A stretch of 64,000 bases of DNA from assembly GCF_014681765.1 (NCBI RefSeq), contig NZ_CP061498.1, positions 2,803,501 through 2,867,500 on the forward strand, in the 5' to 3' direction. Positions 44,695-53,471 of this stretch are shown in pieces. This DNA comes from Roseicitreum antarcticum (GTDB taxonomy: Bacteria; Pseudomonadota; Alphaproteobacteria; Rhodobacterales; Rhodobacteraceae). Below the pieces are notes generated by a model, which was given only the letters and a program-made list of their open reading frames with translations, was not told the DNA's origin and did not search any database. Numbering within the stretch: position 1 is the stretch's first letter; each line of letters begins with the position of its first letter. The position numbers and the translations under genes were made by a program.

Positions 44695-45714
44695 ATGCAG
44701 CACAAAACCCTGACCCAATTTCTGGTAGAGCAGCAGCGGCGCGAGGCTGCGTTGCCCGCCCAATTGCGCCTGCTGATCGAGATCGTCGCGCGCGCCTGCA
44801 AGGCGATCAGTATCTCGGTCAACAAGGGCGCGCTGGGTGGCATGCTGGGCGATATCGGCAGCGAGAATGTGCAGGGCGAGGCGCAGAAGAAGCTGGATGT
44901 CATCGCCAATGAACGCCTGCTGGAAGCGAATGAATGGGGCGGGCACCTTGCCGCCATGGCGTCCGAAGAGATGGAAACGATCCACCTGATCCCCAACCGC
45001 TACCCCAAGGGTGAATACCTGTTGCTGTTCGATCCCATCGACGGCTCCAGCAATGTGGATGTGAACCTGACCGTGGGCACGATATTCTCGGTCCTCAAAG
45101 CGCCCGAGGATGTGTCGGGCCGGGCGGTGACGGAAGAGGATTTCTTGCAGGCGGGCACCAGGCAGGTCGCGGCGGGCTACGCCATCTTTGGCCCCCAGAC
45201 GCTGTTGGTGCTGTCGGTCGGCACCGGGGTATATGAATTCGGGCTGGATCGCGAAATGGGGTCCTGGGTGATGACGCAGGGGCCGCTGACCATCCCCACC
45301 GGCAACCGCGAGTTTGCGATCAACATGTCGAACGAGCGCCACTGGGCCCCGCCGATGCGCCGCTACATCGCCGATTGCATGGCTGGCAAGACCGGGGCGC
45401 GCGGCGCGGATTTCAACATGCGCTGGACCGGGTCCATGGTCGCCGATATTCACCGCATCCTCAAACGCGGCGGCATCTTCCTGTACCCGTGGGACAGCCG
45501 CGACCCCGCCAAACCGGGCAAGCTGCGCCTGATGTATGAGGCGAACCCGATGGGCTATATCGTCGAACAGGCGGGCGGCACGGCGTTTGACGGCACCCGC
45601 CGCATCATGGAGATCGCGCCGAATGCGCTGCACCAGCGGGTGGGCGTGGCGATGGGCGACGAGGCCGAGGTCGCCCGGCTGATGTCCTATTACGCCGAAG
45701 ACCCCGCCGTCTGA
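44695..45714 (+). CDS. fbp: Class I fructose-1,6-bisphosphatase
   Basis: Fbp hydrolyses fructose-1,6-bisphosphate in gluconeogenesis and, where present, the Calvin cycle. The 339-aa protein begins [20 protein letters not shown] and carries the metal-site motif [32 protein letters not shown] and [20 protein letters not shown]. The ATG at 44695 matches family starts. The text resembles the form common in Burkholderiales more than cbbF-type copies in Rhodobacter cbb operons; this is an impression. No cbb genes are adjacent. Confidence 0.95.
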   Translation: MQHKTLTQFLVEQQRREAALPAQLRLLIEIVARACKAISISVNKGALGGMLGDIGSENVQGEAQKKLDVIANERLLEANEWGGHLAAMASEEMETIHLIPNRYPKGEYLLLFDPIDGSSNVDVNLTVGTIFSVLKAPEDVSGRAVTEEDFLQAGTRQVAAGYAIFGPQTLLVLSVGTGVYEFGLDREMGSWVMTQGPLTIPTGNREFAINMSNERHWAPPMRRYIADCMAGKTGARGADFNMRWTGSMVADIHRILKRGGIFLYPWDSRDPAKPGKLRLMYEANPMGYIVEQAGGTAFDGTRRIMEIAPNALHQRVGVAMGDEAEVARLMSYYAEDPAV

Positions 45715-45873
45715 GGGACGGGTTGGCTAAGGGAAGGGTTGACTGAGTGACGTGTTGGCTGCGGGGCGGGTTGCTTCCGCAAGTTTTTGGCCCGGCAACC
45801 GTTTGTAGGGCAACCGTTTGTACGGCAGTTGCTTGCCCGGCAGTGGCCTTCGGGGCAAGGCCGGTTTGAAGGG

Positions 45874-45905
45874 GCGGGCGCGCCGGGGGAGGACGGCGCG
45901 CCCGC
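45874..45905. other. 12-bp perfect hairpin downstream of fbp
   Basis: GCGGGCGCGCCG (45874-45885) pairs with CGGCGCGCCCGC (45894-45905) around GGGGAGGA. Confidence 0.6.
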
Positions 45906-45939
45906 AGGCTACAGGCGTGCCGCGTTCTGCGGCTTGTTG

Positions 45940-45966
45940 CCAAGCCCGGCGCCTGGCCGGGCTTGG
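45940..45966. other. 11-bp perfect hairpin downstream of fbp
   Basis: CCAAGCCCGGC (45940-45950) pairs with GCCGGGCTTGG (45956-45966) around GCCTG. No T-run follows. Confidence 0.6.
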
Positions 45967-46360
45967 GTCGTGTCGGCGGTCCGTCGGCAGGGACCTGCTT
46001 CGTTCCGGCGTCCCGGCGAGTGCCGCTGCGACAGGTCCGCAGCCCGTGCTGTCATGAAACTGTCGGGCGCGGGTCGTCGCCGGTTTGTTCGTCGTCGATT
46101 CGGAATCTATCTACAGTTTTGAACTCTGCCCGCTTTTCCTGAAGATACCGTTAAGGGGTTCTGAGAAAGGCATTGCGCCGCGTGATGCGGTGTCCGTGCT
46201 GCGGGCAGGTGGCGAAGCCCCCGGTAAGCCGCCCGAAGCCGCCGGCCCGGGCATTTCAGGAAAAGCCGCGTGTCGACGGGCCGAGGTGCGGCGACCTGCG
46301 CGCCCCGCTGTTGCGATTTTTCGTGGAAACATCGTTGTATGATTGCCGTCGTGCGCTGCC

Positions 46361-46395
46361 CCGGGCCGCATCGCCGTGCCGTGGATGCGGCCCGG
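46361..46395. other. 12-bp perfect hairpin upstream of the DUF2842 gene stop
   Basis: CCGGGCCGCATC (46361-46372) pairs with GATGCGGCCCGG (46384-46395) around an 11-nt loop. It could terminate the purA-DUF2842 unit on the minus strand; the minus-strand 3' side has GGGCAGCGCACGAC, not a T-run. Confidence 0.55.
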
Positions 46396-46451
46396 CGATG
46401 CGCGGCGGCCTTAGCCTTTGATCCCGCGCAGATACCGACAGCCCCCCACGG

Positions 46452-46691
46452 TCAACGCCCGTCTGAATCCTGCGGTGGCGTCTGGGGGTCGGGCTTGCCG
46501 ACCCCTTTGAAGACCGCTTTGAATGGCAGCGCCCAGACGACACCAAGCAAGACATAGATCAGCAGTTCCACCAGAATCGGCGGGCGGTTGAACAGTTCGA
46601 CCACATTGACGGCCACGATCATGTAGACTGGCAGGCCAACCAGAAGGATGACGAGCGACCAGCGGCGGCGGGCTTTATAGGATAGGGCCAT
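46452..46691 (-). CDS. DUF2842 membrane protein
   Basis: The 79-aa product has two transmembrane helices (about residues 12-33 and 40-62) with LFNRPPILVELLIYVLLGVV WALPF between and after them, matching the DUF2842 family. Its role is unknown. It overlaps the purA stop by 1 bp (TGATG), so it is cotranscribed and probably translationally coupled with purA. Confidence 0.88.
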   Translation of the reverse strand: MALSYKARRRWSLVILLVGLPVYMIVAVNVVELFNRPPILVELLIYVLLGVVWALPFKAVFKGVGKPDPQTPPQDSDGR

Positions 46692-47983
46692 CAGTCCTCA
46701 AAGGGGTCAGTGACAAGGATCGTATCTTCGCGTTCCGGTGACGTAGAAAGTAGGGCGACGGGGCATTCGATCAACTCTTCCACGCGGCGAACATACTTGA
46801 TCGCGGCCGCAGGCAGATCGGCCCAGGAGCGCGCGCCCTCGGTCGATTCGGACCAGCCGGGCATTTCCTCATAGGTCGGCGTGCAGCGGGCCTGCTGGTC
46901 GGCGGCGGTGGGCAGATAATCCAGCCGCGTGCCGTCAAGGTCATAGCCGATGCAGATTTTCAGCGTCTCGAACCCGTCGAGCACGTCAAGCTTGGTCAGC
47001 GCGATGCCGTTGACGCCGCTGGTGGCGCAGGTCTGGCGCACGAGGACGGCATCGAACCAGCCGCAGCGCCGCTTGCGCCCGGTGACGGTGCCGAATTCGT
47101 GCCCGCGCTCGCCCAGCCGCTGGCCGTCGGCGTCGTGCAACTCGGCGGGGAAGGGGCCTTCGCCGACGCGGGTGGTATAGGCCTTCACGATGCCCAGCAC
47201 AAAGTCGATGGCGCCCGGGCCAAGGCCCACGCCGGTGGCGGCCTGACCCGCGATCACGTTGGAAGAGGTGACGAAGGGATAGGTGCCGAAATCAATGTCC
47301 AGAAGCGCGCCCTGCGCGCCTTCAAACAAGATGCGCTTTCCGGCTTTGCGCTTTTCATTCAGCACCTTCCAGACCGGGGCGGCGTATTCCAGCACGGAGG
47401 GTGCGATGGCCGTCAGTTCGGCCAGCAGGGCGTCGCGGTCAACCTCTGGCAGGCCCAGGCCCCGGCGCAGCGCGTCGTGGTGAACCAGGGCGCGGTCCAC
47501 CCGCGCGGCCAGCGTGGCAGGGTCCGCCAGATCGGCGACGCGGACCGACCGGCGGCCCACCTTATCCTCATAGGCCGGGCCGATGCCCCGCCCGGTGGTG
47601 CCGATTTTGGCGACGGTATTGGCGCTTTCGCGGGCACGGTCCAGTTCACCATGGATCGGCAAGATCAGCGGCGTGTTCTCGGCGATCATCAGGGTTTCGG
47701 GGGTGATCGTGACGCCCTGGGCGCGCAATCCGCTGATTTCCTTCACCAGATGCCAGGGGTCGAGCACCACGCCATTGCCGATAACGCTCAGCTTGCCGCC
47801 GCGCACGATACCCGAAGGGAGCAGCGACAGCTTGTACACCTCGCCGTCGATGACCAGCGTATGGCCCGCGTTATGGCCGCCCTGAAAACGCGCGATCACA
47901 TCTGCGCGTTCGGACAGCCAGTCGACGATCTTGCCTTTCCCCTCATCCCCCCATTGCGCACCGACGACGACGACATTGGCCAT
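46691..47983 (-). CDS. purA: Adenylosuccinate synthetase
   Basis: PurA converts IMP, Asp and GTP into adenylosuccinate in AMP synthesis. The 430-aa protein begins [20 protein letters not shown] (P-loop) and has [35 protein letters not shown] and [27 protein letters not shown] lies 5 nt before the ATG at 47983; the longer frame upstream is not used. purH, the enzyme that makes IMP, is at 59347 in this window. Confidence 0.98.
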   Translation of the reverse strand: MANVVVVGAQWGDEGKGKIVDWLSERADVIARFQGGHNAGHTLVIDGEVYKLSLLPSGIVRGGKLSVIGNGVVLDPWHLVKEISGLRAQGVTITPETLMIAENTPLILPIHGELDRARESANTVAKIGTTGRGIGPAYEDKVGRRSVRVADLADPATLAARVDRALVHHDALRRGLGLPEVDRDALLAELTAIAPSVLEYAAPVWKVLNEKRKAGKRILFEGAQGALLDIDFGTYPFVTSSNVIAGQAATGVGLGPGAIDFVLGIVKAYTTRVGEGPFPAELHDADGQRLGERGHEFGTVTGRKRRCGWFDAVLVRQTCATSGVNGIALTKLDVLDGFETLKICIGYDLDGTRLDYLPTAADQQARCTPTYEEMPGWSESTEGARSWADLPAAAIKYVRRVEELIECPVALLSTSPEREDTILVTDPFED

Positions 47984-48167
47984 GATTGCCCCTTTACCGT
48001 TTTGCAAACCCTGCCCCTCATATCCTTGTCCGGGCCGGGGGGAAACCGGAATTTGCGTGCTATGTGTCGGGGGCCATTCGCCATGCCCGCAGGGTGGGCT
48101 GCCCCGGGGAATGGCATCCGCGATTGCGGCCGCCCAACAGGGGTTGCGGGCCAGACCCGCAGGCCCT

Positions 48168-48203
48168 AAACAGGCCGCGATATGAAAACAGGCCCCGATA
48201 TAC
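48168..48203. repeat. Imperfect short repeats upstream of secG
   Basis: Two units beginning AACAGGCC and ending GATAT (48169-48183 and 48187-48201) are followed by a diverged AACAGGTCC. They sit just before secG and may include its leader. Confidence 0.5.
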
Positions 48204-48221
48204 AGAACAGGTCCGTCTAAG

Positions 48222-48578
48222 ATGCAGAACGTCATTCTTGTTGTCCACCTTCTTCTGGCGCTGGCGCTGATTGGGGTGGTGCTCTTGCAGCGCTCCGAAG
48301 GGGGCGGCCTTGGCATGGGCGGTGGCGGTGGTCCGCAGGCCACACGCCCGCCGATGACCGGCATGGCCAAGCTGACATGGCTGTTCGCTGCGGGGTTCAT
48401 CGCGACATCCATCACGCTGACGGTGCTGGCGGCGTCGAACATTGACGGGCGTTCGGTCATTGACCGGCTGGGCGAGCCCGCGCCGACGGCCCCGGCGCCG
48501 AGCGGTCTGCCCGATATCGACAGCATGCTGCCGCCGCCTGCAAGCGACGCGCCGCTGGTGCCGCCGCGCGCCGACTGA
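48222..48578 (+). CDS. secG: Preprotein translocase subunit SecG
   Basis: SecG is the small accessory subunit of SecYEG. The 118-aa protein has two transmembrane helices ([20 protein letters not shown] and [20 protein letters not shown]) separated by a Gly-rich loop [17 protein letters not shown], as in the family, and a Pro-rich C-terminal tail. No good Shine-Dalgarno is seen. An intrinsic terminator follows; pyrG is next on the same strand. Confidence 0.93.
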   Translation: MQNVILVVHLLLALALIGVVLLQRSEGGGLGMGGGGGPQATRPPMTGMAKLTWLFAAGFIATSITLTVLAASNIDGRSVIDRLGEPAPTAPAPSGLPDIDSMLPPPASDAPLVPPRAD

Positions 48579-48604
48579 CGCGAGACGGCCGGAACGAACC
48601 GAGG

Positions 48605-48629
48605 GGCGGGCGATTTGCCCGCCTTTTTT
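48605..48629 (+). terminator. Intrinsic terminator after secG
   Basis: A perfect 7-bp stem GGCGGGC/GCCCGCC with a GATTT loop is followed by TTTTTT. Confidence 0.88.
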
Positions 48630-48749
48630 CATGGGGCGCAAGGTTGCGGTGCGGGCCGGAATAGCCTATGGGTTGCGCCCCGTGAGACTGTGCGGCGGCC
48701 GCTTGCCGCAGCCGTCCTGACTGACACATTTCACGGGAGACCCTGCACC

Positions 48750-50393
48750 ATGGCGCGTTACGTTTTCATTACTGGCGGGGTCGTTTCGAGCCTTGGCAAG
48801 GGGCTGGCATCCGCCGCACTTGGTGCCCTGTTGCAGGCGCGGGGTTTCACCGTGCGGTTGCGCAAGCTGGACCCCTACCTGAACGTCGATCCGGGCACGA
48901 TGTCGCCGTTTGAACATGGTGAGGTCTTCGTGACCGATGACGGCGCCGAAACCGATCTGGACCTTGGCCATTACGAACGCTTCACCGGCGTGTCGGCGCG
49001 CAATACCGATTCGGTGTCGTCGGGGCGGATCTATTCCAGCGTGCTGGAAAAGGAGCGTCGCGGCGATTACCTGGGTAAGACCATTCAGGTCATTCCGCAT
49101 GTTACCAATGAAATCAAGGACTTCTTGGCGGTTGGTGCCGATGAGGTCGATTTCATGCTGTGCGAGATCGGCGGCACGGTGGGCGATATCGAAGGTCTGC
49201 CGTTCTTTGAGGCGATCCGTCAATTCGCGCAGGAACGCCCGCGCGGCGAATGTATCTTCATGCATCTGACGCTGCTGCCCTACCTTGCGGCCAGCGGCGA
49301 GTTGAAGACCAAGCCGACCCAGCATTCGGTCAAGGAACTGCGGTCCATCGGGATCGCGCCCGATGTGCTGGTCTGCCGGTCCGAGCATATCATTCCGGAA
49401 AAAGAGATCCAGAAGATCGCGCTGTTCTGCAACGTGCGCGCCGATGCCGTGATCCCGGCCTATGACCTGAAATCCATCTACGAAGCGCCGCTGGCCTATC
49501 ACAAGGCCGGGTTGGATCAGGCGGTGCTGGATGCGTTCGGCATTTCGCCCGCGCCGCGCCCCGATCTGACACGCTGGGAAGATGTCATGGATCGGTTGAC
49601 AAATGCTGAAGGCGTGGTGCGCGTGGCGATTGTCGGCAAATACACCCAGCTTGAAGATGCCTACAAGTCGATCGCCGAGGCGCTGACCCATGGCGGTATG
49701 GCGAACCGCGTGCGGGTCCAGACCGAATGGATTGACGCCGAGGTGTTCGAGCGCGAAGACCCCTCGCCGCTGTTGCAAGGCATCCATGCGGTGCTGGTGC
49801 CCGGCGGGTTTGGTGAGCGCGGGACCGAAGGCAAGATCCGCGCGGCGCAATGGGCGCGCGAGCGGAAGATCCCCTATCTGGGGATCTGTCTGGGCATGCA
49901 GATGGCGGTGATAGAGGCGGCGCGCAACCTGGCCGATCTGCCCGATGCAGGGTCCGAGGAATTCGATGTCGACACCGGCGAAAAGCGTTTCACGCCCGTG
50001 GTTTACCACCTGAAGGAATGGGTGCAGGGCAACCATGTCGTGGCACGCCGCAAGGATGACGACAAGGGCGGTACGATGCGTCTGGGTGCCTATGATGCGG
50101 CGCTGAAAGACGGGTCGCTGGTGGCGCGGATTTATGGCGATACGCGCATCGAGGAACGCCACCGCCACCGCTATGAGGTGGATGTGTCCTACCGCGCGCA
50201 GCTGGAGGAATGCGGGCTGGTGTTCTCTGGCATGTCGCCCGATGGCAAGCTGCCGGAAATCGTGGAACATCAGGGGCATCCGTGGTTCATCGGCGTGCAG
50301 TTCCACCCGGAACTGAAGTCGAAACCCTTCCGCCCGCACCCGCTGTTCGCCGATTTCGTGCGGGCCGCAGTGGAGGTTTCGCGCCTGGTCTGA
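48750..50393 (+). CDS. pyrG: CTP synthase
   Basis: PyrG aminates UTP to CTP with glutamine and ATP. The 547-aa protein starts [20 protein letters not shown] (P-loop). The synthase part continues with [20 protein letters not shown]. The C-terminal class I glutaminase has [20 protein letters not shown] with the nucleophilic Cys, and the catalytic His and Glu in [19 protein letters not shown]. The ATG at 48750 gives the family start; a longer frame is rejected. Confidence 0.98.
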   Translation: MARYVFITGGVVSSLGKGLASAALGALLQARGFTVRLRKLDPYLNVDPGTMSPFEHGEVFVTDDGAETDLDLGHYERFTGVSARNTDSVSSGRIYSSVLEKERRGDYLGKTIQVIPHVTNEIKDFLAVGADEVDFMLCEIGGTVGDIEGLPFFEAIRQFAQERPRGECIFMHLTLLPYLAASGELKTKPTQHSVKELRSIGIAPDVLVCRSEHIIPEKEIQKIALFCNVRADAVIPAYDLKSIYEAPLAYHKAGLDQAVLDAFGISPAPRPDLTRWEDVMDRLTNAEGVVRVAIVGKYTQLEDAYKSIAEALTHGGMANRVRVQTEWIDAEVFEREDPSPLLQGIHAVLVPGGFGERGTEGKIRAAQWARERKIPYLGICLGMQMAVIEAARNLADLPDAGSEEFDVDTGEKRFTPVVYHLKEWVQGNHVVARRKDDDKGGTMRLGAYDAALKDGSLVARIYGDTRIEERHRHRYEVDVSYRAQLEECGLVFSGMSPDGKLPEIVEHQGHPWFIGVQFHPELKSKPFRPHPLFADFVRAAVEVSRLV

Positions 50394-50548
50394 GGGGCGC
50401 GTTAACGTCTGAATGAAACCCGGAATCTGCCGTCTGGAAACGGTATGGTCCTGGTATGGTTTCGATCCATACGCCCGCGGCGTCAGCGGAGTGTTAACCT
50501 TTTTGCGGCAAGGTGGCGTTTCCGTTGCCACAGCCCAGAGGTTGCCCG

Positions 50549-51046
50549 ATGCCCGACCTGAAAACCCAGACACCGACCCAGCGCAAGCATTTCTACTACA
50601 TGGCCGAGGTCATGCGCCGGCTGGAATGGGATCTGCACAACACCATCGAGGCGACGGGCCGCATCCCGCCGGAATGGCATGAAATTGCCCGTGCCGTGCC
50701 CGACGCCCGGCGCGAGAAGGTGACACTGGCGCTGGACGCCGAGGTGCTGAAGTTCTTCCGCTCCATGGGGCCGGGGTACGGGCCGCGCATCGGGCAGGTG
50801 CTGCGCAGCTACATGCATGCGCGGCTGGCAGGCGTGGTGCGCGGCGCGGAAACCGTGGACCATTACCGCAACCGGGCTGAAGCGGTGGAGGCAGAGAAGC
50901 CGCAATTCGGGTATATGGCGCGCGGGCTGGAAGAAATGCACCGCGAACGCGAGGCACGCGAAGACCGCGCTGCGATGACCGAGCATTTGCAGCGCCGCTA
51001 TGCGGAAGACGGGGTGCCGTGGAATTTTGACGGGAAGGTTGCTTGA
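50549..51046 (+). CDS. BrnA-like antitoxin family protein, no toxin adjacent
   Basis: The 165-aa protein has a BrnA-type C-terminal signature around KVTLALDAEVLKFFRSMGPG and YGPRIGQVLRSYMHARLAGV, the ribbon-helix-helix-like DNA-binding part of antitoxins paired with BrnT. The extra C-terminal 60 residues are charged and helical. No BrnT-like toxin ORF is next to it, so it is a lone antitoxin-like regulator. AGAGG precedes the ATG at 50549. The function is inferred only from similarity. Confidence 0.78.
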   Translation: MPDLKTQTPTQRKHFYYMAEVMRRLEWDLHNTIEATGRIPPEWHEIARAVPDARREKVTLALDAEVLKFFRSMGPGYGPRIGQVLRSYMHARLAGVVRGAETVDHYRNRAEAVEAEKPQFGYMARGLEEMHREREAREDRAAMTEHLQRRYAEDGVPWNFDGKVA

Positions 51047-51090
51047 AGGGGGCTGGGTAGTCCGCCTTAGCCCGGTTGCGTACAACGACA

Positions 51091-51157
51091 GGGCAGCGCC
51101 CGAACCGAGGGGTGGGTGCAAAGCGCCCGCCCCGTGGGGGCGGTTCGGGCGCTGCCC
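51091..51157. other. 67-nt long hairpin (17-bp perfect outer stem)
   Basis: GGGCAGCGCCCGAACCG (51091-51107) has an exact complement at 51141-51157. Inside, an 11-bp stem with two G-T pairs (51109-51119 with 51123-51133) closes an AAA loop, leaving a 7-nt bulge. The hairpin separates the convergent BrnA-like and pheS-coupled genes. It is longer than an ordinary terminator and has no T-run, so a REP-like or other palindromic element is possible. Confidence 0.7.
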
Positions 51158-51198
51158 GTGCCGCTGGCGCGTCACGGGCGGGATGTAGGGGAGGTTGG

Positions 51199-51612
51199 TT
51201 ATCCGATGTCGAGAAAGTTAAGCAGGAAAGCAATCAGCAGGGCAGTTACAACGGCGGTGAGTATGGTCGGGAGGTTTCCAGCGATGTTGTTCGCGGCACG
51301 TTCCCACCAAGACTTTGTTTTATCTCGCAGAAAATCGTTTCCTTTGGCGGTGAGCGATACAAAGGTAGCAACCGTATTAAGGTCATGGTCCGCTCGCTCA
51401 GAGCGGAAGCGAAGCAGTTCTTTTTCAACTGCACCCTCAATATGGAGCGTTTGGCTTTCTTGAAAATCGCGATATTCTATGTCTTCGTCGAAAGGACCAT
51501 TTTCATAGCGCTGATAGCTGTTGGCCAAGGTCCACAGCACTTCCTGCCCATCCGCCTCGGCCACACCCCGCAACACGGCGACAATCTCCTTGTCGCCGTA
51601 GGTCGTGCTCAC
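51199..51612 (-). CDS. Unknown protein coupled to pheS (winged-helix-like, one C-terminal TM)
   Basis: The GTG at 51612 overlaps the pheS stop as GTGA, so translation is coupled. The 137-aa product begins [21 protein letters not shown] wing-like segment [20 protein letters not shown] resembles the end of a winged-helix domain. A C-terminal transmembrane helix is [20 protein letters not shown]. By eye the gene is clearly more AT-rich than pheS, which suggests a later arrival. I do not recognise a family; function unknown. In many bacteria pheT follows pheS, but here this gene takes the slot. Confidence 0.65.
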   Translation of the reverse strand: MSTTYGDKEIVAVLRGVAEADGQEVLWTLANSYQRYENGPFDEDIEYRDFQESQTLHIEGAVEKELLRFRSERADHDLNTVATFVSLTAKGNDFLRDKTKSWWERAANNIAGNLPTILTAVVTALLIAFLLNFLDIG

Positions 51613-52691
51613 CTGCTCAACCCGCCCGCCAGTTCGGGCTTGTCCAGCGCGGAAAAGCCGTAGTTGCGCAGCCAGCGCAGGTCGGATTCGAAGAACGCGC
51701 GCAGATCGGGGATGCCGTATTTCAGCATGGCGATGCGGTCGATGCCCATGCCGAAGGCGAAGCCCTGCCATGCGTCGGGGTCGATGCCGCCCGCGCGCAG
51801 CACATTCGGGTGGACCATGCCGGAGCCGAGGATTTCCATCCAGCTGTCGCCCTCGCCGATTTTCAGCTGGCCGTCTTTCCACGAACAGCGGATATCGACC
51901 TCGGCCGAGGGTTCGGTGAAGGGGAAATGCGAGGCGCGGAAGCGCAGTTCGACCTGATCGACCTCAAAGAACGCGCGGCAGAATTCTTCCAGCGTCCATT
52001 TCAGTTGCGCCATCGAGATGTCGCGGTCAATCGCCAGCCCCTCGACCTGATGGAACATCGGCGCGTGGGTCTGGTCCATGTCCATGCGGTAGACGCGGCC
52101 CGGCGCGATCACGCGGATCGGTGCGCCCTGTGCCTGCATCGCGCGGATCTGCACGGGGCTGGTATGGGTGCGCAGCACATGCGGCGGGCGGTCGTCACCG
52201 GGCGCGCGGTGCAGGAAGAAGGTATCATGCTCTTGCCGCGCGGGGTGTTCGGGCGCGATGTTGAGCGCGTCGAAATTGTACCAGTCGGATTCCACCTGCG
52301 GGCCTTCGGCCACGGCAAAGCCCATATCGGCGAAGATCGCGGTCAGTTCCTCCATCACCTGGGACACCGGGTGGATGGTGCCCATGGGCCGGGGGCGGCC
52401 GGGCAGGGTGACATCCAGCCATTCGCTGCGCAGGCGGGCATCGAGGGCGGCATCCTCCAACCCGGACTTGCGGGCGCGCAGCGCGGCGTCCACCTCATTC
52501 TTCAGGGCGTTCAGCGCGGGGCCTGCGGACTGGCGTTCCTCGGCGGGCATCTTGCCGAGTTCGCGCATCATGAGGCTGATTTCGCCCTTCTTGCCAAGGG
52601 CGGCCAGCCGCACGGCCTCGAGCGTATCGGGGGCATGGGCCGCGCCGATCTGTTCCAGATACTTCGCCCGAAGCGCGCTGATGCTGTCCAT
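51609..52691 (-). CDS. pheS: Phenylalanine-tRNA ligase subunit alpha
   Basis: PheS is the catalytic subunit of the (alpha-beta)2 enzyme that charges tRNA-Phe. The 360-aa protein has an N-terminal coiled coil ([20 protein letters not shown] onward), then class II motifs 2 and 3: [34 protein letters not shown] and [20 protein letters not shown]. The pheT partner is not in this window, so the usual pheST pair is split, at least by the coupled unknown gene. The ATG at 52691 is the family start. Confidence 0.98.
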   Translation of the reverse strand: MDSISALRAKYLEQIGAAHAPDTLEAVRLAALGKKGEISLMMRELGKMPAEERQSAGPALNALKNEVDAALRARKSGLEDAALDARLRSEWLDVTLPGRPRPMGTIHPVSQVMEELTAIFADMGFAVAEGPQVESDWYNFDALNIAPEHPARQEHDTFFLHRAPGDDRPPHVLRTHTSPVQIRAMQAQGAPIRVIAPGRVYRMDMDQTHAPMFHQVEGLAIDRDISMAQLKWTLEEFCRAFFEVDQVELRFRASHFPFTEPSAEVDIRCSWKDGQLKIGEGDSWMEILGSGMVHPNVLRAGGIDPDAWQGFAFGMGIDRIAMLKYGIPDLRAFFESDLRWLRNYGFSALDKPELAGGLSR

Positions 52692-52753
52692 GTCCGCTGT
52701 CCTGACTGTGTGGTTTCGGCCCAAAGGGGATGGCCCGGGTAATGGGCCGTGAT

Positions 52754-53272
52754 CTAGCCAGAAACCCCTTTGGATGCAAGCGCGGGTGCGGGGTGGTTCG
52801 CGGCCGGAATGCCGCGCGCTGTCGCGTGCGCGGGCACGTCGCGGGTGACGACGGCATTGGCGCCGATCAGCGCATGGTCGCCAATGGTGAGGCGGCCCAG
52901 GATCTTTGCGCCCGCGCCGATATCCACATGGCCGCCCACGGTCGGCACGCCGTCGGGGCCGTTCGCGCCCAGGGTAACTTGCTGGAAGATCAGGCAGTTG
53001 GGGCCGATCACCACATCGGGGTGGATGACGATGCCATTGGGATGCGGGATCAGAAGGCCGCCGCCGATCCGGGCGTTCAGGTCGATTTCGGCCTGCGTTA
53101 CCACCGACCAGAAGGTATGGGACAGCCGCCAATAGCGGCGGGCCAGCCGCCCGCGCGCCGATTGATACCGGCGGATGGCGCGCAGCAGGTTGCGCGAGGG
53201 GTCCCAGAAGCCGCGCGGTGCTTCGCGCGACCAGTCGGGGGTTGTGGCGCTGACGGGTTCAGGATCGGACAT
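52754..53272 (-). CDS. Serine O-acetyltransferase-like hexapeptide protein
   Basis: The 172-aa protein has left-handed beta-helix hexapeptide repeats ([60 protein letters not shown]) like CysE and related acyltransferases. It is shorter than classical CysE (about 270 aa) and has only a short helical lead. It may O-acetylate serine or a sugar/other amino acceptor. It is 62 bp upstream of pheS on the same strand. Confidence 0.8.
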   Translation of the reverse strand: MSDPEPVSATTPDWSREAPRGFWDPSRNLLRAIRRYQSARGRLARRYWRLSHTFWSVVTQAEIDLNARIGGGLLIPHPNGIVIHPDVVIGPNCLIFQQVTLGANGPDGVPTVGGHVDIGAGAKILGRLTIGDHALIGANAVVTRDVPAHATARGIPAANHPAPALASKGVSG

Positions 53273-53471
53273 TGCGGTTCCATTGGGGTTTGGGCCGGGG
53301 GCTTTGGGCGGGGGGCTTTGGCGGGAGCTTGGGCGTGGTCCGACCCGGCATACCCCCGCATTATGGCGTCAAAATGGCCCGCGTTCATGGAAATGAACGC
53401 AGGCCAGCTTGCTTCGTGTTGGGGTATTTGGGGGCCAGAACCGGGGGGGGGGCGGTTCTGGCCGCGATGCG

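Larger units (their letters stand above)
45715..46451. other. 737-bp gap with several perfect GC hairpins
   Basis: No credible coding frame is seen. The gap contains short repeats (GGCAACCGTTTGTA twice, 45794-45807 and 45809-45822) and three perfect hairpins: 12 bp (45874-45905), 11 bp (45940-45966) and 12 bp (46361-46395). A less GC-rich stretch near 46090-46170 (ATTCGGAATCTATCTACAGT) could hold a promoter. The gap may encode a structured RNA or be terminator debris downstream of fbp; nothing matches tmRNA, RNase P or SRP RNA. Confidence 0.5.

Noticed and set aside
45605-45943. Minus-strand frame with QTVA repeats after fbp
   Set aside because: Repeat-derived, Arg/Pro-rich, overlaps the fbp 3' end in antisense, no Shine-Dalgarno.
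46085-46371. Frames in the fbp/DUF2842 gap considered for a small gene or SRP/tmRNA/RNase P RNA
   Set aside because: No conserved RNA cores (such as the SRP tetraloop or tmRNA ends) and no family-like protein text.
47099-48169. Long + strand frame opposite purA
   Set aside because: Antisense shadow of purA; no recognisable protein text or ribosome site.
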